Source: an uncultured Hymenobacter sp.
GTDB taxonomy: Bacteria; Bacteroidota; Bacteroidia; Cytophagales; Hymenobacteraceae
Direction: 5' to 3'
DNA length: 36,969 nucleotides
Assembly (NCBI GenBank): GCA_913778455.1
Contig: CAJYVK010000238.1
Span: 1-36,969 of the forward strand
A program made the translations under genes and the position numbers. The notes under the pieces were generated by a model. That model was not told the DNA's origin. It made no database searches and was given only the letters and a program-made list of their open reading frames with translations. Positions 21,600-29,555 of the stretch are shown here, in pieces. Positions within the stretch are counted from its first letter, which is position 1, and every line of letters starts with the position of its first letter.

Positions 21600-22268
21600 A
21601 TGAAAAGGCTGCTGTTATTCGGTTTACTGGCGCTGCCTGGGCTGGCCTGCGCCCAGCGCGTAGCCAACCCGGCCCTCAAGCACGAGCTTGACAGCCTTTA
21701 CCGCGTAGACCAAGTATACCGCGAGGCCCTGTTCGGCGATAACAAGCAGCACCTGGTCGATTCGATTGCCGCCGCCCGGCATTTTCCGGCGGCCGAAGCA
21801 GTCCCGCAACTGCTGGACCTGCTGCTCGCCGCCGACTCGTCCGACATCCGGCGGGTGGGGGCCATTGTGCAGCGATACGGCTACCCTGGTAAGACGCTGG
21901 TGGGCACCCCGACCAATGAGGCGGTCTTCTACATCGTGCAGCACTCCACGCGCATCCCGCAGTATCTGCCCCTCATCAAGCAGGCGGCAGCGGGCGAGCT
22001 ACCCTTTCACCTCTACGCCATGATGCTCGACCGCCAGCTCATGTACCGGGGCCAGCCCCAGGTCTACGGCACCCAAGGCAGCAGCTACAAGGGCCAGCCA
22101 CCCTTCATCTGGCCCATCAAAGATCCGGCCCATGTCAACGAGCGTCGCAAGAAGGCCGGCTTCGAGCAAACGGTGGAGGAGAATGCCAAGCGCCTGCACA
22201 TCACCTACCGTCCGCTGACTATGGATCAGGTCAAAAAGATGCCGGGCTATCAGCCCCCGTCCCCCTGA
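21600..22268 (+). CDS. secreted DUF6624-like protein
   Basis: A 222-residue exported protein. MKRLLLFGLLALPGLACAQ is a signal peptide. The mature part has LDSLYRVDQVYREAL, then DSSDIRRVGAIVQRYGYPGK and NEAVFYIVQHSTRIPQYLPL, a LIKQAAAGELPFHLYAMMLD helix, RGQPQVYGTQ and a closing IKDPAHVNERRKKAGF. The order 'xYGxPG ... QHS ... LPLxKxAxxxGE ... LxDRxL ... QxYGTQ ... PxxDPxxVxxRRxxxGL' is the DUF6624 signature (by recall). Function unknown. The leaderless-type promoter fixes the start. Confidence 0.8.
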   Translation: MKRLLLFGLLALPGLACAQRVANPALKHELDSLYRVDQVYREALFGDNKQHLVDSIAAARHFPAAEAVPQLLDLLLAADSSDIRRVGAIVQRYGYPGKTLVGTPTNEAVFYIVQHSTRIPQYLPLIKQAAAGELPFHLYAMMLDRQLMYRGQPQVYGTQGSSYKGQPPFIWPIKDPAHVNERRKKAGFEQTVEENAKRLHITYRPLTMDQVKKMPGYQPPSP

Positions 22269-22443
22269 GTAATCGCGGCTGCAAATTGCTCTCCGCTAGT
22301 TCCGTAAGATAGAAGCATTCCTCATTGACTGTGGATCACCTCTGGCACCCGTAAAGGCGACAAGTGCCCAGTGGAGGTGCGGGCACCGGATCGTAACTGG
22401 CAGGGCTTTCGCCCCGGCGGCTCCTCGCTACGCTGGGTTTTAT

Positions 22444-22896
22444 ATGGGCTACCTGTTTATTGCTGTTCTCGCCTATTACTTGTTGCTGGGATTGAGTGGC
22501 TACTTGCTGACGCATTGCACCGAGGAGGAGCAGGCCGAGCACGCCCGGCGCTGGCAGCCACTACTCGGATGGATCTACTGGCTGGTAAACGCGCCGCTTC
22601 TGTTTACGTGGTGGCTCTGGATGAATGCGAGCCGGTGGTCCCTGTCAACCGCGCTGCAACCGGTTTAGCTCGGGCTGCTGGTCCTCAGCGGAATTTTAGC
22701 CGGGGCCTACCTGCACGTAGCCCGGCTGCGCTGGCCGCTGCGGCTGCACGCGCTGTTCCTCGGGCTGGCGGCCATGCTGTCGCTCATGCCACATGATGGG
22801 TACGTCTTCTACGAGCAGGAGCCCTTTCCTATCAAGGTAGTGTATCACGACTATCTGGAACAGCCTTCTTTCAAGGATTACGACCCTACTTCCTAG
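22444..22896 (+). pseudogene. membrane protein gene interrupted by amber codon
   Basis: The frame from ATG 22444 codes a membrane helix (FIAVLAYYLLLGLSGYLLTH), an acidic loop CTEEEQAEHARRWQP, a second helix (WIYWLVNAPLLFTWWLWM), then TAG at 22666-22668 (codon 75). The very same frame stays open and protein-like for 75 more codons: LGLLVLSGILAGAYLHVARL with RWPLRLH, a fourth hydrophobic segment FLGLAAMLSLM, then DGYVFYEQEPFPIKVVYHDY and a TAG at 22894. Together they form a 150-codon four-helix protein with one internal stop. No family is recognised. Either a recent nonsense mutation or stop readthrough would explain it. Confidence 0.65.
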
Positions 22897-22965
22897 TGAT
22901 GGTGCGAAAGGGTATGATGCTTGGAGAATGATACTGCCCGAATGTAGATAAGCCGTGGATGGTTA

Positions 22966-22973
22966 TACCTTCG
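22966..22973 (+). promoter_or_regulatory. -7 element, 5 nt before ATG
   Basis: TACCTTCG followed by CGAGC and the ATG at 22979. Confidence 0.55.
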
Positions 22974-22978
22974 CGAGC

Positions 22979-23485
22979 ATGAAATACCTTTTACTCAGTG
23001 CCCTGCTGCTGACAGGCGCAGTAGCCTACGGACAAGGGAGCCCGCTCGGCGGGGTTGCTCAGCCGATGCAGGCCGGCTCGCTGAGCGCACTGGATACGCA
23101 GAATGGATTTCACCCCTACGTACTAGGAGCGCCCCTGCGGGATTACCCGCAACTCAAGCGGACGGGGAAAGATCTCTACGAGAGTACCACGGAGCCGATG
23201 ACGATGGGGGACGTGACGGTAACCAGCCTCAACTTTACTGGCTACAAAGGCCAGTTGGCTTCCATTTCTTTCGGCACTCGGGGGGTAGATAACATAGATA
23301 AGCTAGTCAGCTACTTCACTACCCTATACGGCCCTACCACCTCGGCCAATGCGGTTATGCAGAGATGGACAGGTACCAAGGCCACGCTGTATGTAACTCG
23401 CGTTGGGGCGGGGGCTTCGGAAATAGGTCTTATTATGCTCAACAGCAACGAAATAGCCGCTAAGCAGAAGGCAGCGGGAAAGTGA
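22979..23485 (+). CDS. secreted hypothetical protein
   Basis: A 168-residue exported protein. MKYLLLSALLLTGAVAYGQ is a signal peptide. The mature part contains GFHPYVLGAPLRDYPQLKRT, DLYESTTEPMTMGDVTVTSL, GYKGQLASISFGTRGVDNID and LVSYFTTLYGPTTSANAVMQ with RWTGTKATLYVTRVG. The sequence 'xxxxLGxxxxxxp.l' at the start and 'Vxx...Y.G.l..I.f...G......l......yG' is a layout seen in small periplasmic proteins of Bacteroidota; I cannot name the family. Start is 22979, set by the -7 box, rather than the in-frame 22955. Confidence 0.7.
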   Translation: MKYLLLSALLLTGAVAYGQGSPLGGVAQPMQAGSLSALDTQNGFHPYVLGAPLRDYPQLKRTGKDLYESTTEPMTMGDVTVTSLNFTGYKGQLASISFGTRGVDNIDKLVSYFTTLYGPTTSANAVMQRWTGTKATLYVTRVGAGASEIGLIMLNSNEIAAKQKAAGK

Positions 23486-23591
23486 AATGCTACTGTTGGG
23501 TTGCCAGGCGCAGTCCCTCACGTTGCTCCCGGACGCCTCCACCCCGGCTATAAGTCCGCTGCCCGGGCGTAGAATAAGCCCTGCACTGCTG

Positions 23592-23599
23592 TGCCTTTA
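23592..23599 (+). promoter_or_regulatory. -7-like element, 5 nt before ATG
   Basis: TGCCTTTA followed by CGGAC and the ATG at 23605; a weaker match than its neighbours (TG for TA). Confidence 0.4.
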
Positions 23600-23604
23600 C
23601 GGAC

Positions 23605-24072
23605 ATGAAACAATTTCTACTTGTAGCGCTACTGGTTGGGATTCTGTACGCTTGCTGGCAATCAGCTACTCATTCGTCCAACCCTAGGGCGTCGGTTATC
23701 GACTACACGCAGGCAGATGCCCCATCCGCCCTTGTCCCAGTTATTCGCCGGGCTACCGCCGCCCACCGCGTACCGATAGTGTATTTCTACGCCGATTGGT
23801 GTGGGCCGTGTCGCCGCTTTCGAGCGGCGCTATCCAGCGAGCAGGTAGACGAGGCGCTCAAACAGGCTACCATCATAAAAGTCAACGTGGATAGCTGTCA
23901 GGACTTGGCTGCTTATTACCACGTTACGGCCGTGCCCACGTTTGTGAAAGTAAACGCGCAAGGGGAGCCGGTGGCTAGTATTACCAGCGATAAATGGAAG
24001 GAGGATGAGGCGGCAGAAATTGCACCAGTAATGACCAAGTTGGCAACTACGGCAGCCTACGACTCGCAATAA
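23605..24072 (+). CDS. membrane-anchored or exported thioredoxin-like protein
   Basis: A 155-residue protein with an N-terminal hydrophobic segment (MKQFLLVALLVGILYACWQS), which may be a signal peptide, a lipobox-like ILYAC or an anchor. The thioredoxin domain (about 45-150) has VPIVYFYADWCGPCRRFRAA with the redox pair Cys66-Cys69, then IIKVNVDSCQDLAAYY and the cis-proline segment TAVPTFVKVN. It probably handles disulfides or redox transfer in the periplasm. Many exported proteins lie nearby, but none is an obvious partner. The last 15 residues are Thr/Ala-rich. Confidence 0.85.
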   Translation: MKQFLLVALLVGILYACWQSATHSSNPRASVIDYTQADAPSALVPVIRRATAAHRVPIVYFYADWCGPCRRFRAALSSEQVDEALKQATIIKVNVDSCQDLAAYYHVTAVPTFVKVNAQGEPVASITSDKWKEDEAAEIAPVMTKLATTAAYDSQ

Positions 24073-24267
24073 GACGTAGGCGCGGCCTCCAAGTGCCAGC
24101 CCTCATGCTGCTGTAGCCAATGCAGCTCGCCGCCTGGGCGGAGAATGCTGTTCCGCTGGTTTAGCCTTGATCATAAAGTCCCGGCCGCCTCGACTCTCAG
24201 CACCTCGACGTTACACCTACGCGCCTACTCAGGGCTGATAGCACTTCTCTTCCGGCGACCGGTTATA
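24073..24267. other. gap without recognisable gene
   Basis: I see no convincing gene; the stretch separates a plus-strand gene from a convergent minus-strand gene. Confidence 0.4.
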
Positions 24268-24298
24268 AAAAAGCCCCGGTTCATCACCGGGGCTTTTT
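24268..24298. terminator. bidirectional rho-independent terminator
   Basis: A perfect 13-bp stem (AAAAAGCCCCGGT with loop TCATC) flanked by A and T runs serves the minus-strand hydrolase gene (stop at 24315) and can also end plus-strand transcripts. Confidence 0.85.
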
Positions 24299-24314
24299 AC
24301 TTACTTAGCGTTGC

Positions 24315-27300
24315 TTATGGCTCCACGGTCCAACGCGTGGTCCAGATCTGCGCGCCGGCCGTGATGGTGACCGAGTAGATGCCGGCTGCGGTAGCCGCCG
24401 GGAGTACCAGGGGTACGTCTGCGGCGTAGGTGGCCGGCTGAAACTGCTGCGTGGTAACGACGCGGCCCACTACGTCCGTTACCCGAACCACTACCTTCTG
24501 GTCGGTCAGCCCGCGCAGGGCCAGGCGGCCATTGGACGCACCGGCCACGGGGTTGGGATACACGTTGGCCTGGGCGGCTTCGCGGGCAGTAGGCGCGAGC
24601 GTCACCACGGCGCTGTAGCTCAGTTTTCCATCCTTATCCACTTGGCGCAGGCGGTAGTAGGCCATGCCAGCCACGGGCTGCGGGTCGCGCAGCTCGTAGG
24701 CCCGCGAGAGGCTGCTCGCGCCTGCCGCGAGTCGGCGACCTACCTCGTAATACCCCACGCCATCCGCCGAGCGCTCCACGGCGAAGTAGTCGCTGTTCGA
24801 CTCCGAGGCCGTTGCCCAGCGTAGTACCGCTTGGTATTCATTCTGCAGCACCGCCTGAAACGAGGTGAGTTGCACGGGTAGCGGGGCGGCATCGCTGCGA
24901 GTATAGCGGATGGGAGCCGTCCAGAATTTGTCGCCATCAGCCTGCGTAACGACGGCGTAGTAGTAATAAGTAGCTCCGTCCGGGATATTATCGGTGTAAG
25001 TCAGGGTGGCGCTGCCCGTGCCGGTGGTGAGCTGCGTGGCCGTCGCGCTACCGCCGGGAATACCCGAGAACAGGGCAATGGATGCTACTGCATCATTAGC
25101 GTCGGGATCGTTTACCGTCACCGTGAAAGCGGGTGCCCCGCGCTGGGTCAGTACGCTACCCATTGGCCGGCCGGCCACGGTAAAGGTAACCTCCGTATTG
25201 TCGTCGTCGGCGGCGTAGAAGCGGCGCTGCTGCAAGGCGTCGAGCAGGGCTGGCCGGCTTAGCGTGTTGGCCAGTACCACGAGGCGCGCGTGCGAGGAGC
25301 GGCCGAAAACGCTGTAGTGCGTATCGTGGTCGATGGTAGGGCCGATGTGGTAGCCGCGCTGAAGCGCTAGCTTAAACTGCGTCTCGAACGTGCTGGTGCT
25401 GGGGTCGTTGTAAGACGTGGAGGTGGAAAATGCCGGGCCTGAGCGCATGGCCGACCCAATCAGTGCCTGGGCCGTGGTCGAGTTGAGCGAGGAGGTGAGC
25501 AAGCCATTATAATCCGACGATTTGGGGTGGGCCAGGTATGCGATGGCACCCGGCTGCTTGGCGATGATGGAGAACAGGGTGGTGTAGTCGCCCTTCGGCG
25601 AATACACGTCGTAGTTGCCGGCATCCCAGCCAATGAGCTTGTCATAGTTGTAGATAATGACGTGTCCGCCGCCCGAAATAGTGCCGTATTCCATGCCGTA
25701 GAGCGTCACAAAGCTGCCTTCTTGGTTGGCGGCATCTGCCTGAGCTAAGCCTTTAGCATAGTTGGGCAGGCTCATGCCGGCCGCGGGGTGGTTGTGCTCG
25801 CTGATGCCCATGAAGTCGAACTGGCTGGCCTGGCGCCCCAGTGCATAATCGTCGGCCGGCGTAGATGCCCCCGAGGTATCCGAATCCTTGTTACCGTCGC
25901 TGTAGCCTGAGTGCCCGTGCAGATTACCCCTGAAGTGGCGATAGGTGCTCGATACTGCGGGGGAGGGAACCACGCCGGTAGCCGTCGCTGGGCCGCTGAT
26001 CAGGTAGGCCGCCGAGCAGCCGCTGCCATTAAATTCGTACACGGCGGCGTAGTAAGTCTGCCCAGCGGCCAGCCCCGATACGGTGACGCTGTTACCAGTG
26101 CCCGCATACACTACGTATTCGTCGCTACTCAGCGCCGCGCCCGAGCCGTATCGGCTGCTGGCCGCGTAGCTCGTGGCATTTGCTGGGGTCGCCACCACCG
26201 CTTGGTTGGGTCGTACCACAACTAGGCGGTTCGTCCCGTTGCCACTTTGCCAGCTGAAAGTCAGGCTACCGCTGCCCACCGTGGGTGGCGTAGCCGTACC
26301 CGCGCTCGCTGCTGTTGTCGGTTGGGCTTCGACCACGCAGGGGGGCGTGGTGAAGGAGCCAGTAAGGGGCGCAGCTTGCAGGTAGTTGGCTGCGCAGCCA
26401 GTGCCCGCCGCCTCGTACACGGCGTAGTAGTAAGTCGTATTGGCCTGTAGGTTGGTTAGGTTTACACTCGTGCCAGTACTATTGTAGACGACGTATTCTC
26501 CCGTGGCTGGCGAGGAGCCGCTCCCGTAGGCGGAGTTGGCGGCATAGGCGGTACCGTCAGTCGGGGTGGTGGTGGGGGCACTGGCTGCTCGTAGCAGGGC
26601 CAGCCGGGCAGAGCCGTTGCCCGCTGTGAAGCTCAGCCGGGCGCTGGCGCTGGTGAGCTGATCGGCGACCGGCGCACTGGGGCCGACGGTCGGCTCAGCA
26701 CCGGGCGAGCAAGGGGCCGTGATGTAGATGTTGTCGAAAAGAGCGGCCTCCGCGCCAGTCGTCGCATGATTCCAGAAGCAGCCCAGATAAGGCAGGCTGG
26801 TCGCGGTGTAAGTGCCATCGGTGCCGGTGCCGATGGCTTGGAACGTACTGGTGGCCGGATCTTCGAAGGCCGCCGTATTATTGGCCGACTCCAAGGTCCA
26901 GCTATCGTCGTCGGGGTAGTAGGATACGCGCAGCGTAAGGTAGGCCGTTCCGTAATCAGTCGTAGTAGTAAATACGTTAACCAAATTGGAGTTTTTGCCC
27001 AGCCCGCCGGAAAAACGGACTACCCGAAAAGGATCGGGCGTGCTCGCGTTGCCTACCACGACGGCGTACCCGGTAGTAGTCGTAGCTAGTAGGTCGGCCG
27101 AACTGGCGGCCAGTACGAAGGCTACCCCATAGTTATTACTATCAAAACCGCTCGGGTTGGGCCGCGATTGGCGCACGTTGAACGACCAGGTTAGCTGACC
27201 CGAGTTGGCGCTAAGCACGGGATTGTATTGCGTGGCGACGCTACGCACAATGTAGTCGCGGCCGGCCGTGGTGCCATTCGAGAGTTTAAGCTGGTTGTTG

Positions 27301-27476
27301 ACGATGGCGCAGCTACTAGTGCCAGAGGACTCCACTTCCGTCCACCCGTTACCGACGGTATTGCTGGCGGTACGGTTAAAATCGTCGAGCAGCGCAATGC
27401 TTTGCGCCTGGGTACGGCTTACGAGTAAGCTCAGCGCAAAGACGAGGCTTGCGCAGTAAGTAGAAATTTTATTCAT
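24315..27476 (-). CDS. secreted multidomain PHP-type metallo-hydrolase with T9SS sorting domain
   Basis: A 1053-residue protein. Signal peptide at 1-25 (ending RTQAQ). Residues about 27-255 form a jelly-roll or LamG-like beta-sandwich (LDDFNRTASNTVGNGWTEVE ... FDNIYITAPC). Two fibronectin-III-like modules follow (about 260-375 and 378-495), each with a 'YYYAVYE/YYAAVYEFxGxGCxAxYL' strand. The catalytic PHP-like domain (about 512-770) has NLHGHSGYSDGN (His520, His522), SEHNH (560-563) and DHDTHY (His717, His720), as in CehA/McbA-type phosphoesterases. Another beta module leads to a type 9 sorting domain (about 985-1053; VYPNPV ... GIYSVTI ... WTVEP). It is thus exported through the outer membrane and probably surface-bound. 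Substrate unknown; phosphoesterase activity is inferred from the fold. Confidence 0.85.
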   Translation of the reverse strand: MNKISTYCASLVFALSLLVSRTQAQSIALLDDFNRTASNTVGNGWTEVESSGTSSCAIVNNQLKLSNGTTAGRDYIVRSVATQYNPVLSANSGQLTWSFNVRQSRPNPSGFDSNNYGVAFVLAASSADLLATTTTGYAVVVGNASTPDPFRVVRFSGGLGKNSNLVNVFTTTTDYGTAYLTLRVSYYPDDDSWTLESANNTAAFEDPATSTFQAIGTGTDGTYTATSLPYLGCFWNHATTGAEAALFDNIYITAPCSPGAEPTVGPSAPVADQLTSASARLSFTAGNGSARLALLRAASAPTTTPTDGTAYAANSAYGSGSSPATGEYVVYNSTGTSVNLTNLQANTTYYYAVYEAAGTGCAANYLQAAPLTGSFTTPPCVVEAQPTTAASAGTATPPTVGSGSLTFSWQSGNGTNRLVVVRPNQAVVATPANATSYAASSRYGSGAALSSDEYVVYAGTGNSVTVSGLAAGQTYYAAVYEFNGSGCSAAYLISGPATATGVVPSPAVSSTYRHFRGNLHGHSGYSDGNKDSDTSGASTPADDYALGRQASQFDFMGISEHNHPAAGMSLPNYAKGLAQADAANQEGSFVTLYGMEYGTISGGGHVIIYNYDKLIGWDAGNYDVYSPKGDYTTLFSIIAKQPGAIAYLAHPKSSDYNGLLTSSLNSTTAQALIGSAMRSGPAFSTSTSYNDPSTSTFETQFKLALQRGYHIGPTIDHDTHYSVFGRSSHARLVVLANTLSRPALLDALQQRRFYAADDDNTEVTFTVAGRPMGSVLTQRGAPAFTVTVNDPDANDAVASIALFSGIPGGSATATQLTTGTGSATLTYTDNIPDGATYYYYAVVTQADGDKFWTAPIRYTRSDAAPLPVQLTSFQAVLQNEYQAVLRWATASESNSDYFAVERSADGVGYYEVGRRLAAGASSLSRAYELRDPQPVAGMAYYRLRQVDKDGKLSYSAVVTLAPTAREAAQANVYPNPVAGASNGRLALRGLTDQKVVVRVTDVVGRVVTTQQFQPATYAADVPLVLPAATAAGIYSVTITAGAQIWTTRWTVEP

Positions 27477-27498
27477 GCGGACACACCTAAGTACGATA

Positions 27499-27506
27499 CA
27501 AATTTA
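27499..27506 (-). promoter_or_regulatory. probable -7 promoter element of the PHP hydrolase gene
   Basis: Minus-strand TAAATTTG matches TAnnTTTG exactly, 22 bases before the ATG, giving a leader of about 18 nt. Confidence 0.55.
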
Positions 27507-28244
27507 GTCGTCCTAAGTTACCGCTGCATTATTAAAACACAAGCCAATAAATCAAGGTGTTACAACAATTAAATATTGTTAGGGTACCTCAATATTGTTT
27601 AATGCATACTATAAAAATGCTATTCATGGGATAAGGTAACTGCCAGTGAAAATGTGCGGTCATTGCTGGCATCTCTTGCTACTTTGGCCGACTATCTGCC
27701 ACCCCCATTCAGACGCTATTCCAGGCTCCGCAGCCTGTGTCGCATTATCGTTGGCGGCCGCCCGCTCCCTACTTTTAGCGTAGAAACAGAGAAAAAGAGG
27801 AGCCGTACGCCAGGCCCCCAGCCAGGCGATGCCCCCGGCTTATAGCAAATCCGCAGCTTCGCCCCGGCGGCCAAGGGCGAGCGCACCCGCAACGAGAAGT
27901 ATGGCGAGTAGAGCCGGCTGTAGTTATCCTTGCAGCCACTGGCTCATCCTGCCTGAGCAGTGCCGGTCGCGCCCCCGCTGACTTACCACCTGCTTTTAGT
28001 TAATCGCGGCTGTGCCCACGCGATTGAAGCGTGCTCCCTCACCTGGAATAGTAGCGCGGCTTTGCAACATCTGCGGTACCAGCCACTACCTCCAAATTTG
28101 CACCACTGTCTAACGGTCGGAAAACGAATTACCTTACTGGCCTTAGCCCCCCAATTCTACGCTAGCCTATTTCAGCGAGGAATAGGAGAGAAGTCCCGGC
28201 GCTTAACTAAGAGTTACAGGCGACCAAACAGGACCCGGTACGCG
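27507..28244. other. 738-base gap without convincing gene
   Basis: The first 150 bases are AT-rich compared with the surroundings and probably hold upstream control DNA of the minus-strand hydrolase gene. Frames at 27654-27845 and 27960-28247 (plus) have poor starts and improbable composition. A short frame end near 27850-27910 (RSFAPAAKGERTRNEKYGE, TAG) may be a gene remnant. Confidence 0.4.
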
Positions 28245-28252
28245 TAGCTTCG
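28245..28252 (+). promoter_or_regulatory. -7 element, 4 nt before ATG
   Basis: TAGCTTCG followed by TCCC and the ATG at 28257. Confidence 0.55.
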
Positions 28253-28256
28253 TCCC

Positions 28257-28673
28257 ATGCGCTTATTCTTGCTTTGGCTGCTTGCGGCCACCCCAGTCCT
28301 GAGCCGTGCCCAGGCCGTTGCGTCGGCCACTACGCCGGCCGTGGCTACCCAGTATTGCACGCTTGTTGCCACGGGCTCGACGTACAGCGGTATGCAGCTC
28401 CAACTCGACTACGGCCGCCAGGCCAAAAGGTACTTGAGTGCGCCAGAAGCCGCCGAGGCGCAGGCTGATCAGGTAGCCCTCACGACGATCTTCACCATTG
28501 CCGACGCCCTCAATTTACTGAGTAGCCACGGGTGGGAATGCATTGGCGTTAGCAGCCTTACCACTGGCCTGTCGTCGCCTAATACCACTGGTTTTGCCAC
28601 GCATGCAGCTGGTAGCCCCCTGGCGGTGGGCAGTTCGGAAGTACAGTATCTGTTGCGTCGCCGGGGGCGGTAA
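28257..28673 (+). CDS. small secreted protein, DUF4177-like fold suspected
   Basis: A 138-residue exported protein. MRLFLLWLLAATPVLSRAQ is a signal peptide. The mature part has a first strand QYCTLVATGSTYSGMQLQLD, a middle with RQAKRYLSAPEAAEAQADQV, a helix ending IADALNLLSSHGWECIGVSS and a final strand SEVQYLLRRR. 'ALNLLxxxGWExxxV' followed by 'YLLRR' is the plan of secreted DUF4177-like proteins in Cytophagales. The smaller protein at 9432-9755 shows a similar order. Function unknown. Start is fixed by the leaderless-type box. Confidence 0.7.
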   Translation: MRLFLLWLLAATPVLSRAQAVASATTPAVATQYCTLVATGSTYSGMQLQLDYGRQAKRYLSAPEAAEAQADQVALTTIFTIADALNLLSSHGWECIGVSSLTTGLSSPNTTGFATHAAGSPLAVGSSEVQYLLRRRGR

Positions 28674-28911
28674 GCTGACGTAAATCTGCCTGCGTAGGCC
28701 CGGCGAGCCGAGCGTACCCTTGGGCCTGTAGCCTCCCACAGACATCTTTCAACTGCGCCGGTCGGCTGGAATGCTGCGGCTAGTAATCAGTAGCCCGGCC
28801 CGACCAAATTACCGCCGTTACTTCAGCGCTCCTCTTCCTCAAAGGGCAGGAGCCACCCACTGGCAAGCGCTGGGCATGAGCGGTCAACGGGGTGCGAAGC
28901 CTCCCGGGCCC
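28674..28911. other. gap without recognisable gene
   Basis: I see no convincing gene, RNA or repeat; a frame starting at 28771 has no plausible composition. Confidence 0.4.
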
Positions 28912-28919
28912 GTAGCTTC
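28912..28919 (+). promoter_or_regulatory. probable -7 promoter element
   Basis: TAGCTTCG, the same box as before 28257, but here 35 bases before the ATG of the NTF2-like gene, so this message would have a short leader. Confidence 0.4.
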
Positions 28920-28954
28920 GCAGCGCTCATTCTCGCTCATACCCAGCCTCGCCC

Positions 28955-29311
28955 ATGGATGCCCAGCACGACCTGATTCGGAAAATATACGCCGCCTTCA
29001 ACGCCCGCGACATCCCTACTATTCTGGCTACGTTCGACCCGCAGGTGCGCTGGGCGCGGGCCTGGGAGGGCGACTACGCCACGGGCCACGAGCAGGTGCG
29101 CGATTACTGGCTGCGCCAGTGGCAGGAGCTAAACCCGCACGTTGAGCCGACGGGCTTCGCCCCGCGTACCGATGGCCGGCTCGAAGTAGCAGTGCACCAA
29201 GTGGTGAAGGACCAGCAGGGGCAGGTCTTATTCGACGGGCCAGTGCGGCACCTGTACACTATTGAAGAAGGGCTTATCAAGCAGATGGATATCGAGCGAG
29301 TAGCGGAATAA
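28955..29311 (+). CDS. NTF2-like (SnoaL-like) protein
   Basis: A 118-residue cytosolic protein of the nuclear transport factor 2 superfamily. The N-terminal helix pair AQHDLIRKIYAAFNARDIPT with ILATFDPQVRWARAWEG is typical of SnoaL_2 proteins, as is GHEQVRDYWLRQWQELNPHV. Strands follow (VAVHQVVKDQQGQVLFDGPV, HLYTIEEGLIKQMDIERV). No catalytic role can be assigned. It is only distantly related to the SnoaL-like protein at 21138-21557. It stands alone with a nearby -7 box. Confidence 0.85.
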   Translation: MDAQHDLIRKIYAAFNARDIPTILATFDPQVRWARAWEGDYATGHEQVRDYWLRQWQELNPHVEPTGFAPRTDGRLEVAVHQVVKDQQGQVLFDGPVRHLYTIEEGLIKQMDIERVAE

Positions 29312-29555
29312 GAAGCTGCTTACATTGGTGAAGGTGGAGTACCGAGCGTAATGCAAATAGCTATCACGTGCCTTGGAATATTTTACCCGCACCTCTGACT
29401 CATCGACTCAGTCGGTAGCCGCTACGCCCGCCCACATCCGGCAGTAAGTAGTGGTGTGCGGTCGCAGAATAGGCGCGTGACTTGCGTGGTTTTATATCAA
29501 CGCCCACTGCCACGCTGACCGGGCACGAAACCCGCCCCTCGGGTGTAGTGACTGT
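29312..29555. other. gap without recognisable gene
   Basis: No plausible gene, terminator or repeat was seen. Confidence 0.4.

Noticed and set aside
27960..28247. 95-codon plus-strand frame upstream of the secreted DUF4177-like gene
   Set aside because: Weak start, no domain or membrane pattern, and it runs into the promoter box of the next gene.
28771..29145. 124-codon plus-strand frame overlapping the NTF2-like gene
   Set aside because: It overlaps a recognised NTF2-like gene in another frame and has shadow-type composition.
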